64,000 nt of DNA from Oerskovia jenensis (GTDB lineage: Bacteria > Actinomycetota > Actinomycetes > Actinomycetales > Cellulomonadaceae), in assembly GCF_016907235.1 (NCBI RefSeq), contig NZ_JAFBBO010000001.1, positions 682,001-746,000 on the forward strand. The letters run 5' to 3'. This document shows, in pieces, positions 31,529 to 40,407 of this stretch (positions within the stretch are counted from its first letter, which is position 1; each line of letters begins with the position of its first letter). The notes under the pieces were generated by a model. That model was not told the DNA's origin and ran no database searches. It worked only from the letters and a program-made list of their open reading frames with translations. The position numbers were made by a program, and so were the translations under genes.

Positions 31529-33207
31529 TCTCCGTGCTCCTTCGTCGTCTCGTGGCGCGCGGCCAGTGCGGCGCGCGCCTCCACCCTGTCGTCCAGGGCA
31601 TGGTCCACTCCGGCGATCTCCTGCCAGACCTCGTGGCCACGGCCCGCGATCAGGACGGTGTCCTGCGCGTCGGCCTCCCGGATCGTGTCACGGATCGCGG
31701 TGGCCCGCGGTGCGACCTCGACCACGGTGCGCGCCCGTGGCCTCCCGGCCTCGCCGACGGCGTCGCGCGCCCCCGACGGGTCGACCGCCGCGGCGGTCTG
31801 CTGTGCCGCCCTGGCACCGGCGAGCACCTCGGCGCGGATCGCAGCCGGGTCCTCCCCGTGCGGGTCGTCGTCCGTGACGACGACCACGTCGGCGCCCTCG
31901 ACGGCGACCGCCCCCATGCTGGGTCGCTTGCCCTTGTCACGGTCGCCGGTCGCGCCGAACACCACGACGAGGCGGCCCGCCGTCGTCGGGCGCAGCGCTG
32001 CCAGGGCGAGCGAGAGCGCGTCCGTGTTGTGCGCGAAGTCGACGACGACGCGTGGCGCGGCCCCCACGACCTCCATGCGCCCGGGGACCTGGGCGCTCAC
32101 GCCACCCGCACCCTCGAGCGCCGCGGCCACGTCGCGCAGGTCCGCTCCTGCCTCCAGGACCATGACCAACGCCAGGGCGGCGTTGGCGACGTTGAACCCG
32201 CCGGGCAGCGTCGTCGAGGTCCGCAGCTCGCGTCCGTCACGGTGGCGCAGGACGAACGCGCTGCCCGTGCCCGTGGCCGCGTCGACGTCGTGCAGGTCGG
32301 ACACGGTCCAGTCCGCCCCTGCCCCCGTGCCGTCGGCGCTGCCGGCGACGGAGAGCGTCGCGACCGGGATCGTCGCGACCTCGGCCAGGCGTCTGCCCCA
32401 GGCGTCGTCCACCACGACCACGCCTCGACGAGCGTGCGCCGGGGTGAAGAGCGCGGCCTTGGCCTCGAAGTACTCCTGCAGGTCCCCGTGGAAGTCGAGG
32501 TGGTCCTGGCTCAGGTTGGTGAAGCCCGCCACGTCGAACACGATGCCGTCCACCCGGTGCAACGACAGCGCGTGCGAGGAGACCTCCATCGCCAGGGTCC
32601 CGACCCCGTCCTCGCGCATCGTGGCGAGCAGCGCCTGCAGGTCCGCGGCCTCGGGGGTCGTCAGGCGGCTCGGCAGGACGCGGTCGCCCGAGCGCATCTC
32701 GACCGTCCCGATCAGCCCGCCCTTCCAGCCGAGCGTGCGCAGCACGTGGTCCAGCAGGTAGGTCGTCGTCGTCTTGCCGTTGGTGCCCGTCACGGCGAAC
32801 GTCGTCAGCTGCGTCGCGGGCTCCCCGTACACCCAGGCCGCGACGTGCCCCAGGACGGCACGCGGGTCCTGCGTCACGAGGACCGGCACGCGCACCTCCC
32901 GGGCGTCCGCGAGCAGGCGGGCCCCCTCCGGATCCGTCAGCACGGCCCGCGCGCCCCGGGAGATCGCGTCGCTCGCGAACCTCGCACCGTGCGTGCCCGC
33001 ACCGGGCAGCGCGACGAAGAGGTCGCCGTCGGCGACCACGCGGTTGTCCGAGGCCACGGACCAGATCTCGGTCTCCACGAGGGCGTGGGACCCCTGGGCC
33101 GACGCCGTCCCCCCGACGTCGGCGACGAGGCCGAAGGCGGTCGCGAGGTCCTGGGCTGTGCGGTGCACGGACGTGGCTGGACGAAGGCGGTCGATCGGGG
33201 ATGTCAC
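31525..33207 (-). CDS. murE: UDP-MurNAc-tripeptide synthetase MurE (probably L-Lys or L-Orn adding)
   Basis: A 560-residue Mur ligase that adds the third amino acid of the stem peptide. ATP loop TGTNGKTTTTYLL; SSHALSLHRVDG and LSQDHLDFHG are conserved. The specificity motif reads DDPH at ~447-450 instead of DNPR, which marks meso-diaminopimelate enzymes, so a diamino acid such as L-Lys or L-Orn is inferred. The length is at the long end of the family. The GTG start has no ribosome site but TAGGTT is six bases upstream. Confidence 0.95.
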   Translation of the reverse strand: MTSPIDRLRPATSVHRTAQDLATAFGLVADVGGTASAQGSHALVETEIWSVASDNRVVADGDLFVALPGAGTHGARFASDAISRGARAVLTDPEGARLLADAREVRVPVLVTQDPRAVLGHVAAWVYGEPATQLTTFAVTGTNGKTTTTYLLDHVLRTLGWKGGLIGTVEMRSGDRVLPSRLTTPEAADLQALLATMREDGVGTLAMEVSSHALSLHRVDGIVFDVAGFTNLSQDHLDFHGDLQEYFEAKAALFTPAHARRGVVVVDDAWGRRLAEVATIPVATLSVAGSADGTGAGADWTVSDLHDVDAATGTGSAFVLRHRDGRELRTSTTLPGGFNVANAALALVMVLEAGADLRDVAAALEGAGGVSAQVPGRMEVVGAAPRVVVDFAHNTDALSLALAALRPTTAGRLVVVFGATGDRDKGKRPSMGAVAVEGADVVVVTDDDPHGEDPAAIRAEVLAGARAAQQTAAAVDPSGARDAVGEAGRPRARTVVEVAPRATAIRDTIREADAQDTVLIAGRGHEVWQEIAGVDHALDDRVEARAALAARHETTKEHGE

Positions 33208-33219
33208 GAGTAGAACCTA
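33208..33219 (-). promoter_or_regulatory. Leaderless -10 element of murE
   Basis: TAGGTT (33219-33214) is six bases before GTG 33207, in a 259-base gap after ftsI. The rest of the gap has no gene or clear structure. An internal dcw promoter here would let the mur genes be transcribed apart from ftsL-ftsI. Confidence 0.5.
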
Positions 33220-33466
33220 CCGTGTGTCAGGGTCTCGACCGGTCGGCGGGGATGCCACGACCGGGTACTTCACGGGACCTTCACGCACGCCCCGGCGCCC
33301 TCCGTGCGTGACGGGAAGCACCCTGCGCGGGTCCCCACGGGGCCGCCTCCGCCGAGCGTCCCGGCGAGGGCACCGCCGGGCCACGCGGGAGGACGGGACC
33401 GCGCCCACCGAGCCCGTTCGGCCGTCCTGCCCGACGACGGCGCGACCGTCCCCCGACGGGGCGCCC

Positions 33467-35569
33467 TCACCACTCGGTCGCGTAGGGCTCCTCGACCTTC
33501 GAGCTCGGGGGCACGTTCATGTGCTGGAGCGTGAAACCCATCACGTCCTTGAACACCGGGGCCGCGACGAGCCCGCCGAAGATGTTCGTCCGAGGGTTCT
33601 TGAGGAACACGGACACGGTGTACCGCGGGTCGTCGGCCGGTGCCACACCGATGAACGAGGCCATGATGTCCGTGAGCCGCCCGTCCGCACCGACCTCCTC
33701 CGCGGTGCCCGTCTTGCCGGCCACGCGGTAGCCGTCGATCGCCGCCGCGGCGCCCGACCCCTCCTCGACCACGGCCTCCATCATGTGCAGCACCTGGTCC
33801 GCCGTCGACTCCGAGACCACCTGGGTCGTCTCGCGCGCCGGCGCAGGGACGAAGACCCCGTCGGGCCCGGTCGTGCCCTTGAGGAGCGTCGGCGCCACCC
33901 GCTTGCCGCCGTTGGCGATCGTCGAGAAGACGCTCGTCGCCTGGACCGCGTTGACCGCCAGGCCCTGGCCGAAGAGGACCGCGTACTCGGTCCGCCCGTC
34001 CCACTTCTCGGCCGGAGCCAGGATCCCCGCGGACTCGCCCGGGAGCCCGAGCCCTGTCTTGGCGCCGAACCCGAAGGCCCGCAGGTAGTCCTCCCGAGCC
34101 TGCTTGGGCAGGTCCTGGCCGACCATGACCGTGCCGGTGTTGGAGGACTCCGCGAGGATGCCCGCGAGGGTCAGCTTCTCCAGCCCGTGGACGTGCGAGT
34201 CCCGGAAGGTCTCACCGTTCGCCGTCGTGTACGTGTAGTCGACCTCGTACTGGCTCGCCGGCGTCGCGAGCCCCTCCTCGATCACGGCGGCCATGGTGAC
34301 GACCTTGCCCGTCGACCCCGGCGCGAACACGTCCTTGACCGCGCGGCTGCCGTCCGCGACCCTCGAGCTCGAACGGTCGTTCGGGTCGATCGCGCCCGAG
34401 TCGGCGAGAGCCAGGATCTCCTGGGTCCGGACGTCCTGGACCACCGCGATCCCGTAGTCGGCCCCCGTCTCCAGCACTGCCTTGTCGATCGAGTCCTGGG
34501 CCTTCCAGCCGATGTCGCGCACGAGGGTCAGCGCCACGGCGTCACCGGGCACGGCCTCGACGCTCTCCCGGGTGCTCCCGGGGATCCTCACCCCGCCCGC
34601 GCCACCCGCACGCTGGAAGCTCTCGCTGCCCGGGGTCCCGGTGAGCAGGTCGTCGTAGGTCGCCTCGATCCCTCCGAGGCCCACGACCTGTTCGGGGGCG
34701 CCGTCCTCGGACGGCTCGGCGCCGACGTAGCCGACGATGTTCCCGGCCGTGGTGCCCGCGGGGTAGGTGCGCTCCGTCGTCAGCTTCGTGCTGATGTAGG
34801 CCGAGACGCCGAGCTCGACGATCTGGCGCTGCACCTCCGGGACGACGTCCTTCTTGAGCAGCACGTTGCGGTTGACGCGCCCGTTCGTCCCACTGAGCTG
34901 GGCCGCGAGCTCGGGGGCCGAGCGGTCGAGGATGGGCGCGAGCAGTCTCGCGAGCGCGACCGCGCCCGTCCCCTCGACCTGCTTCCCGTCGACCGTGTGC
35001 CGTGCGGTCGGCACGAAGTCGGGGATGGTCTTCTGGTCCGCCGAGACCGTGTAGCGGTCGATCGACGTGGCGAGCACGACGCCGTCGGCGTCCGTGATGT
35101 CCCCCCGGTGCGCCATCGTCACGTGCGACTGCGTGCGCTGGCTCTCGGCGGCCTGGGCCAGGCTCGGGCCGATCACGACCTGGACGTAGACGAGGCGGAC
35201 CGTGAAGACCAGCAGGACGGCCAGCGCGATCCCCATGATCCAGCGCTGGCGACGTTCCGGACGCCCGGGGGCGGGCAGGGCGACGGCGGCCGGCCGCCCG
35301 AGGCCCGTGCCCCGTCCGCCTGCTCCACCGCGCGCCACGGCCGATCCCTGCCCGGCGGACCGCTGGGCGCCGGCCGTGGCGCGTGGGGCCGTCGCCGTGC
35401 GCACGGGGCGGTCGGTGGTGGTGCGGGGCTCCTGACCCGACGCCGGCTTTCGCGCGGCGGTTCCTCGGCTCGGCGCCGCGCCCGACGGCCGCGCCGAGGT
35501 GCTCCCGCGGGACGAGCCGGCACGGCGCGGCTGCGCGCCACGCCCCTGCCGGTCCGCCCCACGGGTCAC
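33467..35569 (-). CDS. ftsI: Septal transpeptidase FtsI (class B penicillin-binding protein)
   Basis: A 700-residue class B PBP. Residues 1-108 are a basic disordered cytosolic tail; a transmembrane helix is at ~110-132; the pedestal domain starts with HRGDITDADGVVLA; the transpeptidase domain has STGK (active Ser419), SSN (475-477) and KTG (619-621). No PASTA repeat. GTG overlaps the ftsL stop as GTGA. Confidence 0.95.
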   Translation of the reverse strand: MTRGADRQGRGAQPRRAGSSRGSTSARPSGAAPSRGTAARKPASGQEPRTTTDRPVRTATAPRATAGAQRSAGQGSAVARGGAGGRGTGLGRPAAVALPAPGRPERRQRWIMGIALAVLLVFTVRLVYVQVVIGPSLAQAAESQRTQSHVTMAHRGDITDADGVVLATSIDRYTVSADQKTIPDFVPTARHTVDGKQVEGTGAVALARLLAPILDRSAPELAAQLSGTNGRVNRNVLLKKDVVPEVQRQIVELGVSAYISTKLTTERTYPAGTTAGNIVGYVGAEPSEDGAPEQVVGLGGIEATYDDLLTGTPGSESFQRAGGAGGVRIPGSTRESVEAVPGDAVALTLVRDIGWKAQDSIDKAVLETGADYGIAVVQDVRTQEILALADSGAIDPNDRSSSRVADGSRAVKDVFAPGSTGKVVTMAAVIEEGLATPASQYEVDYTYTTANGETFRDSHVHGLEKLTLAGILAESSNTGTVMVGQDLPKQAREDYLRAFGFGAKTGLGLPGESAGILAPAEKWDGRTEYAVLFGQGLAVNAVQATSVFSTIANGGKRVAPTLLKGTTGPDGVFVPAPARETTQVVSESTADQVLHMMEAVVEEGSGAAAAIDGYRVAGKTGTAEEVGADGRLTDIMASFIGVAPADDPRYTVSVFLKNPRTNIFGGLVAAPVFKDVMGFTLQHMNVPPSSKVEEPYATEW

Positions 35570-36009
35570 GGGACGCTCCCGGCCTCCGGCGCACCCACGA
35601 TCGCACCGTCCGACAGGCGCAGCATCGTCGGCGCGTCGGACTCGACCATGCCCAGCGCGAGGGCTCGGCTGTGGAGCGAGGTCGCCGCGGCCTGCAGCTG
35701 CGAGTGCAAGGACTGCGTGTCCTGCTCGAGCACCCCCGCCGTGGTCCGCAGGGCCGAGAGCTGGTAGGACCCCTTGGCCATGGTCGTGTTGAGCAGCAGC
35801 GCTCCCAGGAGCGCGGCCCCGAGGATCGACATGCACAGGACCAGGAACGGGACCCGTGAGCGTACCTGCAGCGGGGCACGCACGGCTTCGAGCCGAGGGC
35901 GCTGGGAACGCCCCGCGGCGCCTCCCGGCAGGGCGGTGAGCGACGGCCTGCGGGCAGGTGCCGGGCTCGTCGACGTCAGAGGCCGGGCAGCGGCCTGTCG
36001 TGGGCTCAT
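35566..36009 (-). CDS. ftsL: Cell division protein FtsL-like
   Basis: A 147-residue bitopic protein: ~50 basic cytosolic residues, one transmembrane helix (~54-77, [19 protein letters not shown]) and an outer coiled coil ([21 protein letters not shown]). Size, topology and position between rsmH and ftsI are those of FtsL; sequence identity in this family is low. ATG overlaps the rsmH stop as ATGA. Confidence 0.85.
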   Translation of the reverse strand: MSPRQAAARPLTSTSPAPARRPSLTALPGGAAGRSQRPRLEAVRAPLQVRSRVPFLVLCMSILGAALLGALLLNTTMAKGSYQLSALRTTAGVLEQDTQSLHSQLQAAATSLHSRALALGMVESDAPTMLRLSDGAIVGAPEAGSVP

Positions 36010-37028
36010 GGCTTGTTCTCCCCTCGCGGGCGGTGACGGAGGTGTTCGGGCGTGGGGCGCAGCCGCTCGGCGGCCCGCAACCGCACCGAGGCGGAACGCG
36101 GGTTGCGCTCGAGCTCCTCCGGGGACGCCTCCTCGGCACCCCGGACGAGCAGCTTGAGATAGGGCTTGTGCGTCTCGGGCTCGACCGGCAGGCCCGCCGG
36201 CGCGCTCGACGTCGCCCCGCGGGCGAGCTCGCGCTTGACGATGCGGTCCTCGAGGGACTGATAGGACTCGACGACGATCCGGCCACCGACGGCAAGCGCC
36301 TCGACCGCCGCCGGGACAGCGCGCTCGAGGACCTCGAGCTCGCCGTTGACCTCGATCCGCAGCGCCTGGAAGGTGCGCTTGGCCGGGTTGCCGCCGGTCT
36401 TGCGGGTAGCGGCCGGGATGTTGGCACGCACGAGGTCAACGAGCGCGGCGCTGCGGGTCCACGGCTCGGTCTCACGCCGGCGGACGACGGCCCGCGCGAT
36501 GCGCTGGGCGAACCGCTCCTCGCCGTACTCCCGCAGGATCCTCGTGAGCTCGCGCTCGTCGTAGGTGTTGAGGACGTCTGCGGCGGTGAGACCCGTCGTG
36601 GTGTCCATCCGCATGTCGAGCGGCGCGTCGTGCGCGTACGAGAAGCCGCGCTCCGACTCGTCGATCTGCAGCGACGAGACCCCGAGATCCATCAGGACCC
36701 CCTGGACGGCAGGCAGGCCCAGGTCCCCGATCACCTCGCCGATCTCGTCGTACACGGCATGCACCGCCTGGAAGCGGTCGCCGAAGCGGGCGAGCCGCTG
36801 CGAGGCGAGCGCGATGGCCTGCGGGTCCCGGTCGATCCCGACGACGCGCGCGGTGGGCACCTGCTCGAGCACGGCCTCCGTGTGCCCTCCCATACCGAGG
36901 GTGCAGTCGACGAGCACGGAACCGGGCTCGGCGAGGGCCGGGGCGAGGAGGTCCACGCACCGCTGCAGGAGGACCGGGACGTGACGGTCCTCCGCTCCTG
37001 ATCCTGACGTGCTGCGAGGTGTGGTCAT
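36006..37028 (-). CDS. rsmH: 16S rRNA (cytosine-1402-N4) methyltransferase RsmH
   Basis: A 340-residue SAM-dependent methyltransferase. HVPVLLQRC at the N-terminus, the SAM motif [47 protein letters not shown] and the C-terminal [11 protein letters not shown] are diagnostic. ATG at 37028 follows GGAGG by five bases; the longer upstream reading has no support. Confidence 0.96.
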   Translation of the reverse strand: MTTPRSTSGSGAEDRHVPVLLQRCVDLLAPALAEPGSVLVDCTLGMGGHTEAVLEQVPTARVVGIDRDPQAIALASQRLARFGDRFQAVHAVYDEIGEVIGDLGLPAVQGVLMDLGVSSLQIDESERGFSYAHDAPLDMRMDTTTGLTAADVLNTYDERELTRILREYGEERFAQRIARAVVRRRETEPWTRSAALVDLVRANIPAATRKTGGNPAKRTFQALRIEVNGELEVLERAVPAAVEALAVGGRIVVESYQSLEDRIVKRELARGATSSAPAGLPVEPETHKPYLKLLVRGAEEASPEELERNPRSASVRLRAAERLRPTPEHLRHRPRGENKP

Positions 37029-37301
37029 GACGCCTCCTTCCTGGTCGTTCCTCGTCGGGCTGAAGAGGGATGGTGCATGTGGTGCGTGCCTGCCTGTCCG
37101 TCGTGCAGACCGCCGGTCGCTGCGGTCCCGGTGCCGGGCCGCCCGATCAGGTCTCCCTCCGCGTCCTTTCTGGCACCGGGGAAGTGCGCCAGACCGGGCG
37201 GGAGGAGGCCTCATCGTGCGGAGCCTGCCCACCTGCTGCTCGTGCTGATCGTGCTGATCGTGCTGGGTCGCTCGGACGGGCCGGACCCGGAGGTCCGTCG
37301 G
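37029..37301. other. mraZ-rsmH intergenic region
   Basis: 273 bases with no gene. It holds a nine-base unit (CGTGCTGAT) in tandem at 37241-37267 (two exact copies and a partial third) and the rsmH ribosome site. Confidence 0.6.
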
Positions 37302-37766
37302 TCAGAAGCGCAACGCGGGAAGCACCTCCTCGGACGTGGCCGCGTACTCGGCCTCCTGGTCGGCGAGGTACGTCTCCCACGCGGCTGCGTCCCAGATCTC
37401 GACGCGGGTGCCGGCACCGATCACGGCGACGTCCCGGTCGAGTCCCGCATACGTCCGCAGCGGGGCCGGGATCGAGATCCTGCCCTGCTTGTCCGGGATC
37501 TCGTCGCTCGCTCCCGAGAGGAACACGCGCAGGTAGTCCCGCGCCTGCTTGCTCGTGACGGGGGCCTGACGGATCTGGTCGTACATCCGACGGAACTCGT
37601 CCATCGGCAGGAGGAAGAGGCACCGCTCCTGCCCCCTGGTCATGACCAGCCCCGGAGCGAGCTGTCCACGGAACTTCGCAGGCAGGATGAGCCGTCCCTT
37701 GTCGTCGAGCCGAGGGGTGTACGTCCCGAGGAGCAGGCTCGGAGAACCGCCGAACGACTCGTTCAT
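37302..37766 (-). CDS. mraZ: Transcriptional regulator MraZ
   Basis: A 154-residue protein of two AbrB-like halves: [20 protein letters not shown] and [20 protein letters not shown] each carry the DXXXR motif. MraZ binds repeats in its own promoter and controls the dcw operon. ATG at 37766 follows GGAGG; the earlier in-frame start would run through the operator boxes. Three GTGGAG boxes lie 32-57 bases upstream. Confidence 0.95.
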   Translation of the reverse strand: MNESFGGSPSLLLGTYTPRLDDKGRLILPAKFRGQLAPGLVMTRGQERCLFLLPMDEFRRMYDQIRQAPVTSKQARDYLRVFLSGASDEIPDKQGRISIPAPLRTYAGLDRDVAVIGAGTRVEIWDAAAWETYLADQEAEYAATSEEVLPALRF

Positions 37767-38072
37767 CAGCCTCCACCTCCCCTCCCGCTCCCTCGTCCTC
37801 CACAGTACTCCACAAGCCTCCACCGAGCCCGGGATATGGATCTCATTTCACCCCTCTTCGCAGAATCTCCGCAGGTCAGGACACACAGATCGGTGTGGAG
37901 CGCGGCGCGCGTCCTTCCGGGCCCCCGCGGGGGCTTCGCGTGATAAGCCCGGCTCGTCCCGGGTCCTGGCCTGCCCGGACGCGGTCCCGTGATCCGGACG
38001 GGGAGGGAAGTGGGGAGAAAGGTCAACTAGGCTCGACCTTCCAGACGCCAGGCGTGACCAACGGAGGTTCTC
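37767..38072. other. mraZ / moxR divergent promoter region
   Basis: 306 bases between divergent operons. It holds the MraZ boxes (37798-37823), a relatively AT-rich patch near 37834-37850 that may contain the mraZ -10, and a TAGGCT element (38031-38036) that may serve moxR, followed by GGAGG before the moxR GTG. No gene is apparent. Confidence 0.55.
37798..37823 (-). promoter_or_regulatory. MraZ operator: three GTGGAG boxes at 10-base period
   Basis: On the minus strand GTGGAG begins at 37823, 37813 and 37803, exactly ten bases apart, so the boxes lie on one face of the helix. This is the arrangement of MraZ operators (short direct repeats at 10-base spacing) directly upstream of mraZ. Confidence 0.85.
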
Positions 38073-39077
38073 GTGCTCACCGACTACTCCACCGCGCCTC
38101 GGCGCGACGGGATCGATCCGCTCGGCGAGCTCGTCGAGGCGACGGGACGGATCCGGACCCGGATCGAGTCGGTGATCTCCGGACGACCGGAGCTGGTCCA
38201 CCTGACGGTCGCGGTCCTCCTCGCCGAGGGCCACCTCCTCCTGGAGGACGTCCCCGGAGTCGGCAAGACGACCCTCGCCAAGGCGCTCGCGAGGACGATC
38301 GACTGTCATGTCGGGCGCATCCAGTTCACACCGGACCTGCTGCCCAGCGACCTCACCGGGGTCAACATCTTCCGCACCGAGACCCACGACTTCGAGTTCC
38401 GTCCCGGTCCGGTCTTCTCCAACATCGTCATCGGTGACGAGATCAACCGGGCATCCCCCAAGACGCAGTCCGCGCTGCTCGAGTGCATGGAGGAGGGACA
38501 GACGACGGTCGACGGGACGACGCACCGGCTCCCCCGTCCGTTCCTCGTCGTCGCCACGCAGAACCCCGTCGAGATGGAGGGCACCTATCCCCTTCCCGAG
38601 GCACAGCGTGACCGCTTCATGGCCCGGCTCACCGTCGGCTACCCGGACCTCGACGCCGAGCTGGAGATGCTCGACCGCCAGGAGTCGGACACCCCCCTCG
38701 AGCACATCGAGCCCGTGGTCGACGGCGCGACGGTCCTGCGCTTCGCCCAGGTCGTCCGGTCCGTCTACGCCTCGCCCGCCGTCAAGCGCTACGTGCTGGC
38801 CCTGGTGACCCAGACCAGGGAGCACCCCGGCCTGAAGCTCGGCGCCTCCCCCCGCACCTCGCTCCAGCTGCTGCGCGCCGCGAAGTCGGTCGCCGCGATG
38901 GCCGGCCGCGACCACGTCCTTCCCGACGACGTCCAGCTCCTGGCGCAGCCCGTGCTGGCGCACCGGTTGATCCTCTCGACCGAGTCCCGGCTCGCGGGTC
39001 GCACGACCGAGCACGTCGTGCGCTCGATCGTCGAAGCCACCCCGATCCCGGCCCGTTCGGCGACGGAACCTCGCTGA
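38073..39077 (+). CDS. MoxR-family AAA+ ATPase
   Basis: A 334-residue AAA+ chaperone-like ATPase. Walker A EDVPGVGKTTLAKAL (~65-79), Walker B VIGDEINRASPKTQSALLE and sensor region TQNPVEMEGTYPLPEAQRDRF. MoxR proteins act with adjacent DUF58 and VWA proteins in maturation or envelope stress roles. GTG at 38073 follows GGAGG. The DUF58 gene starts one base after the stop. Confidence 0.93.
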   Translation: MLTDYSTAPRRDGIDPLGELVEATGRIRTRIESVISGRPELVHLTVAVLLAEGHLLLEDVPGVGKTTLAKALARTIDCHVGRIQFTPDLLPSDLTGVNIFRTETHDFEFRPGPVFSNIVIGDEINRASPKTQSALLECMEEGQTTVDGTTHRLPRPFLVVATQNPVEMEGTYPLPEAQRDRFMARLTVGYPDLDAELEMLDRQESDTPLEHIEPVVDGATVLRFAQVVRSVYASPAVKRYVLALVTQTREHPGLKLGASPRTSLQLLRAAKSVAAMAGRDHVLPDDVQLLAQPVLAHRLILSTESRLAGRTTEHVVRSIVEATPIPARSATEPR

Positions 39078-39078
39078 C

Positions 39079-40407
39079 GTGCCCGGTCCCCGTCCCGCAC
39101 CGCGGAGCCCGGGCCGGCTCCTGCGGGTCCGTCCCACCGCCCGCGGGACCGCTGTCCTGGCGGCCAGCGTCGCGCTCGTCGCCACCGGCACCGCGGTCGG
39201 CCTCCCGGACCTCGTCGGGCTCGGCGCCGCAGGGCTGCTCGTCGTCGGCGGCGCATGGGCCTGGATGGTCCTGCGCCGGATCGACCGGGGCCGGGGAGCG
39301 CTCCAGGTCGCACGTCGCATCGAGCCCGATCCCGCGGTGCGCGGCAACCAGGTCACGACCCGGCTCCTCGTCTCCCCCGTCTCCCCGACCGCGACGGCGC
39401 TCGGACGCCTGGGGCGGCTGCAGATCAGCGAGCAGGCCGCCGCCCAGCTGTGCGAGCACGACGCACTGCGCGCGCAGGTCGTCTCGCATCCCGACCGGAT
39501 CGCCGTCCGCTACCGGCTGCGGCCAGAGCACCGCGGTCGCTGGCCGCTCGGCCCCGTGCTCACCAGCAGGGTGGACGTCTTCGGCCTCGTCCGCGCCGCG
39601 CAGCCGCTCGGGGAGCGCAGCACGGTCTCCGTCCGCCCCCGCACGACCGAGCTGGCGACGCGTGGCTCGCGCGCGTTCGGCGACCTCGCCCGGTCCGCGA
39701 ACGGGGCGCGCACCTCGTCGAGCGACGACAGCATCCTGCGAGAGTACGTCGCGGGCGACGACCCCCGCCGGGTGCACTGGGCCACGGCCGCCCGCCGAGG
39801 ACAGCTCATGGTGCGCACCGACGAGAACGCCGGCATGCCGCCCGTCACGGTGCTCTTCGACCGGGGGATCCTCCCTCCGCCGGACACCGACAGGGCGTGG
39901 CCCGCGGCACAGGACGGGGAGTGGGCGGTCGAAGCGGCGGCCTCGGTCGCGGTCGCGCTCCTGGGGACGGGCCACCCGACCCGGCTCGTCGCGTCGACCG
40001 CGGCACCGGCGCTCGAGGCGTATCCCTACTCGACCGGGCGCGGGAGCGACGGTGCCGCGCAGATCCTCGACGACACGATCGATCTCGAGGGCCACGCGAG
40101 CCCGCGCGACGCGGAGCACGCTCTCGCCGCCACCGCCGACGCGCTGCGGGCCTCTCGGCGTCCCGGCGAGCTCACGTTCGCCGTGATCGGCCCCCTCGGG
40201 CCGATCTCCGGACCCTCCCTCGCGCCCCTGGCGGGCGACGGCAACCACTGGGCGTTCGTCGTCGCACCCGCTCACGACGACCAGGACCCAGCGGTCCGGG
40301 ACACGCTGTCCATGCTCCGCACCATCGGGTGGCACGCCGTCGCCGTGGACCCGCGCTCGACCGCGATCAGCGACGCATGGAACCGACTCATGGAGGAGCA
40401 CCGGTGA
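39079..40407 (+). CDS. DUF58 membrane-associated protein
   Basis: A 442-residue protein. Two hydrophobic segments near the N-terminus (~24-62) anchor it; the rest is cytosolic with the DUF58 signature REYVAGDDPRRVHWATAARRGQLMVR. It is the middle gene of MoxR-DUF58-transglutaminase, a recurrent bacterial cluster. Its stop overlaps the next start as GTGA. The biochemical role is not established. Confidence 0.9.
   Translation: MPGPRPAPRSPGRLLRVRPTARGTAVLAASVALVATGTAVGLPDLVGLGAAGLLVVGGAWAWMVLRRIDRGRGALQVARRIEPDPAVRGNQVTTRLLVSPVSPTATALGRLGRLQISEQAAAQLCEHDALRAQVVSHPDRIAVRYRLRPEHRGRWPLGPVLTSRVDVFGLVRAAQPLGERSTVSVRPRTTELATRGSRAFGDLARSANGARTSSSDDSILREYVAGDDPRRVHWATAARRGQLMVRTDENAGMPPVTVLFDRGILPPPDTDRAWPAAQDGEWAVEAAASVAVALLGTGHPTRLVASTAAPALEAYPYSTGRGSDGAAQILDDTIDLEGHASPRDAEHALAATADALRASRRPGELTFAVIGPLGPISGPSLAPLAGDGNHWAFVVAPAHDDQDPAVRDTLSMLRTIGWHAVAVDPRSTAISDAWNRLMEEHR

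Noticed and set aside
31534-33213. A 559-codon plus-strand frame opposite murE
   Set aside because: Antisense shadow of murE with low-complexity Arg/Val/Asp composition.
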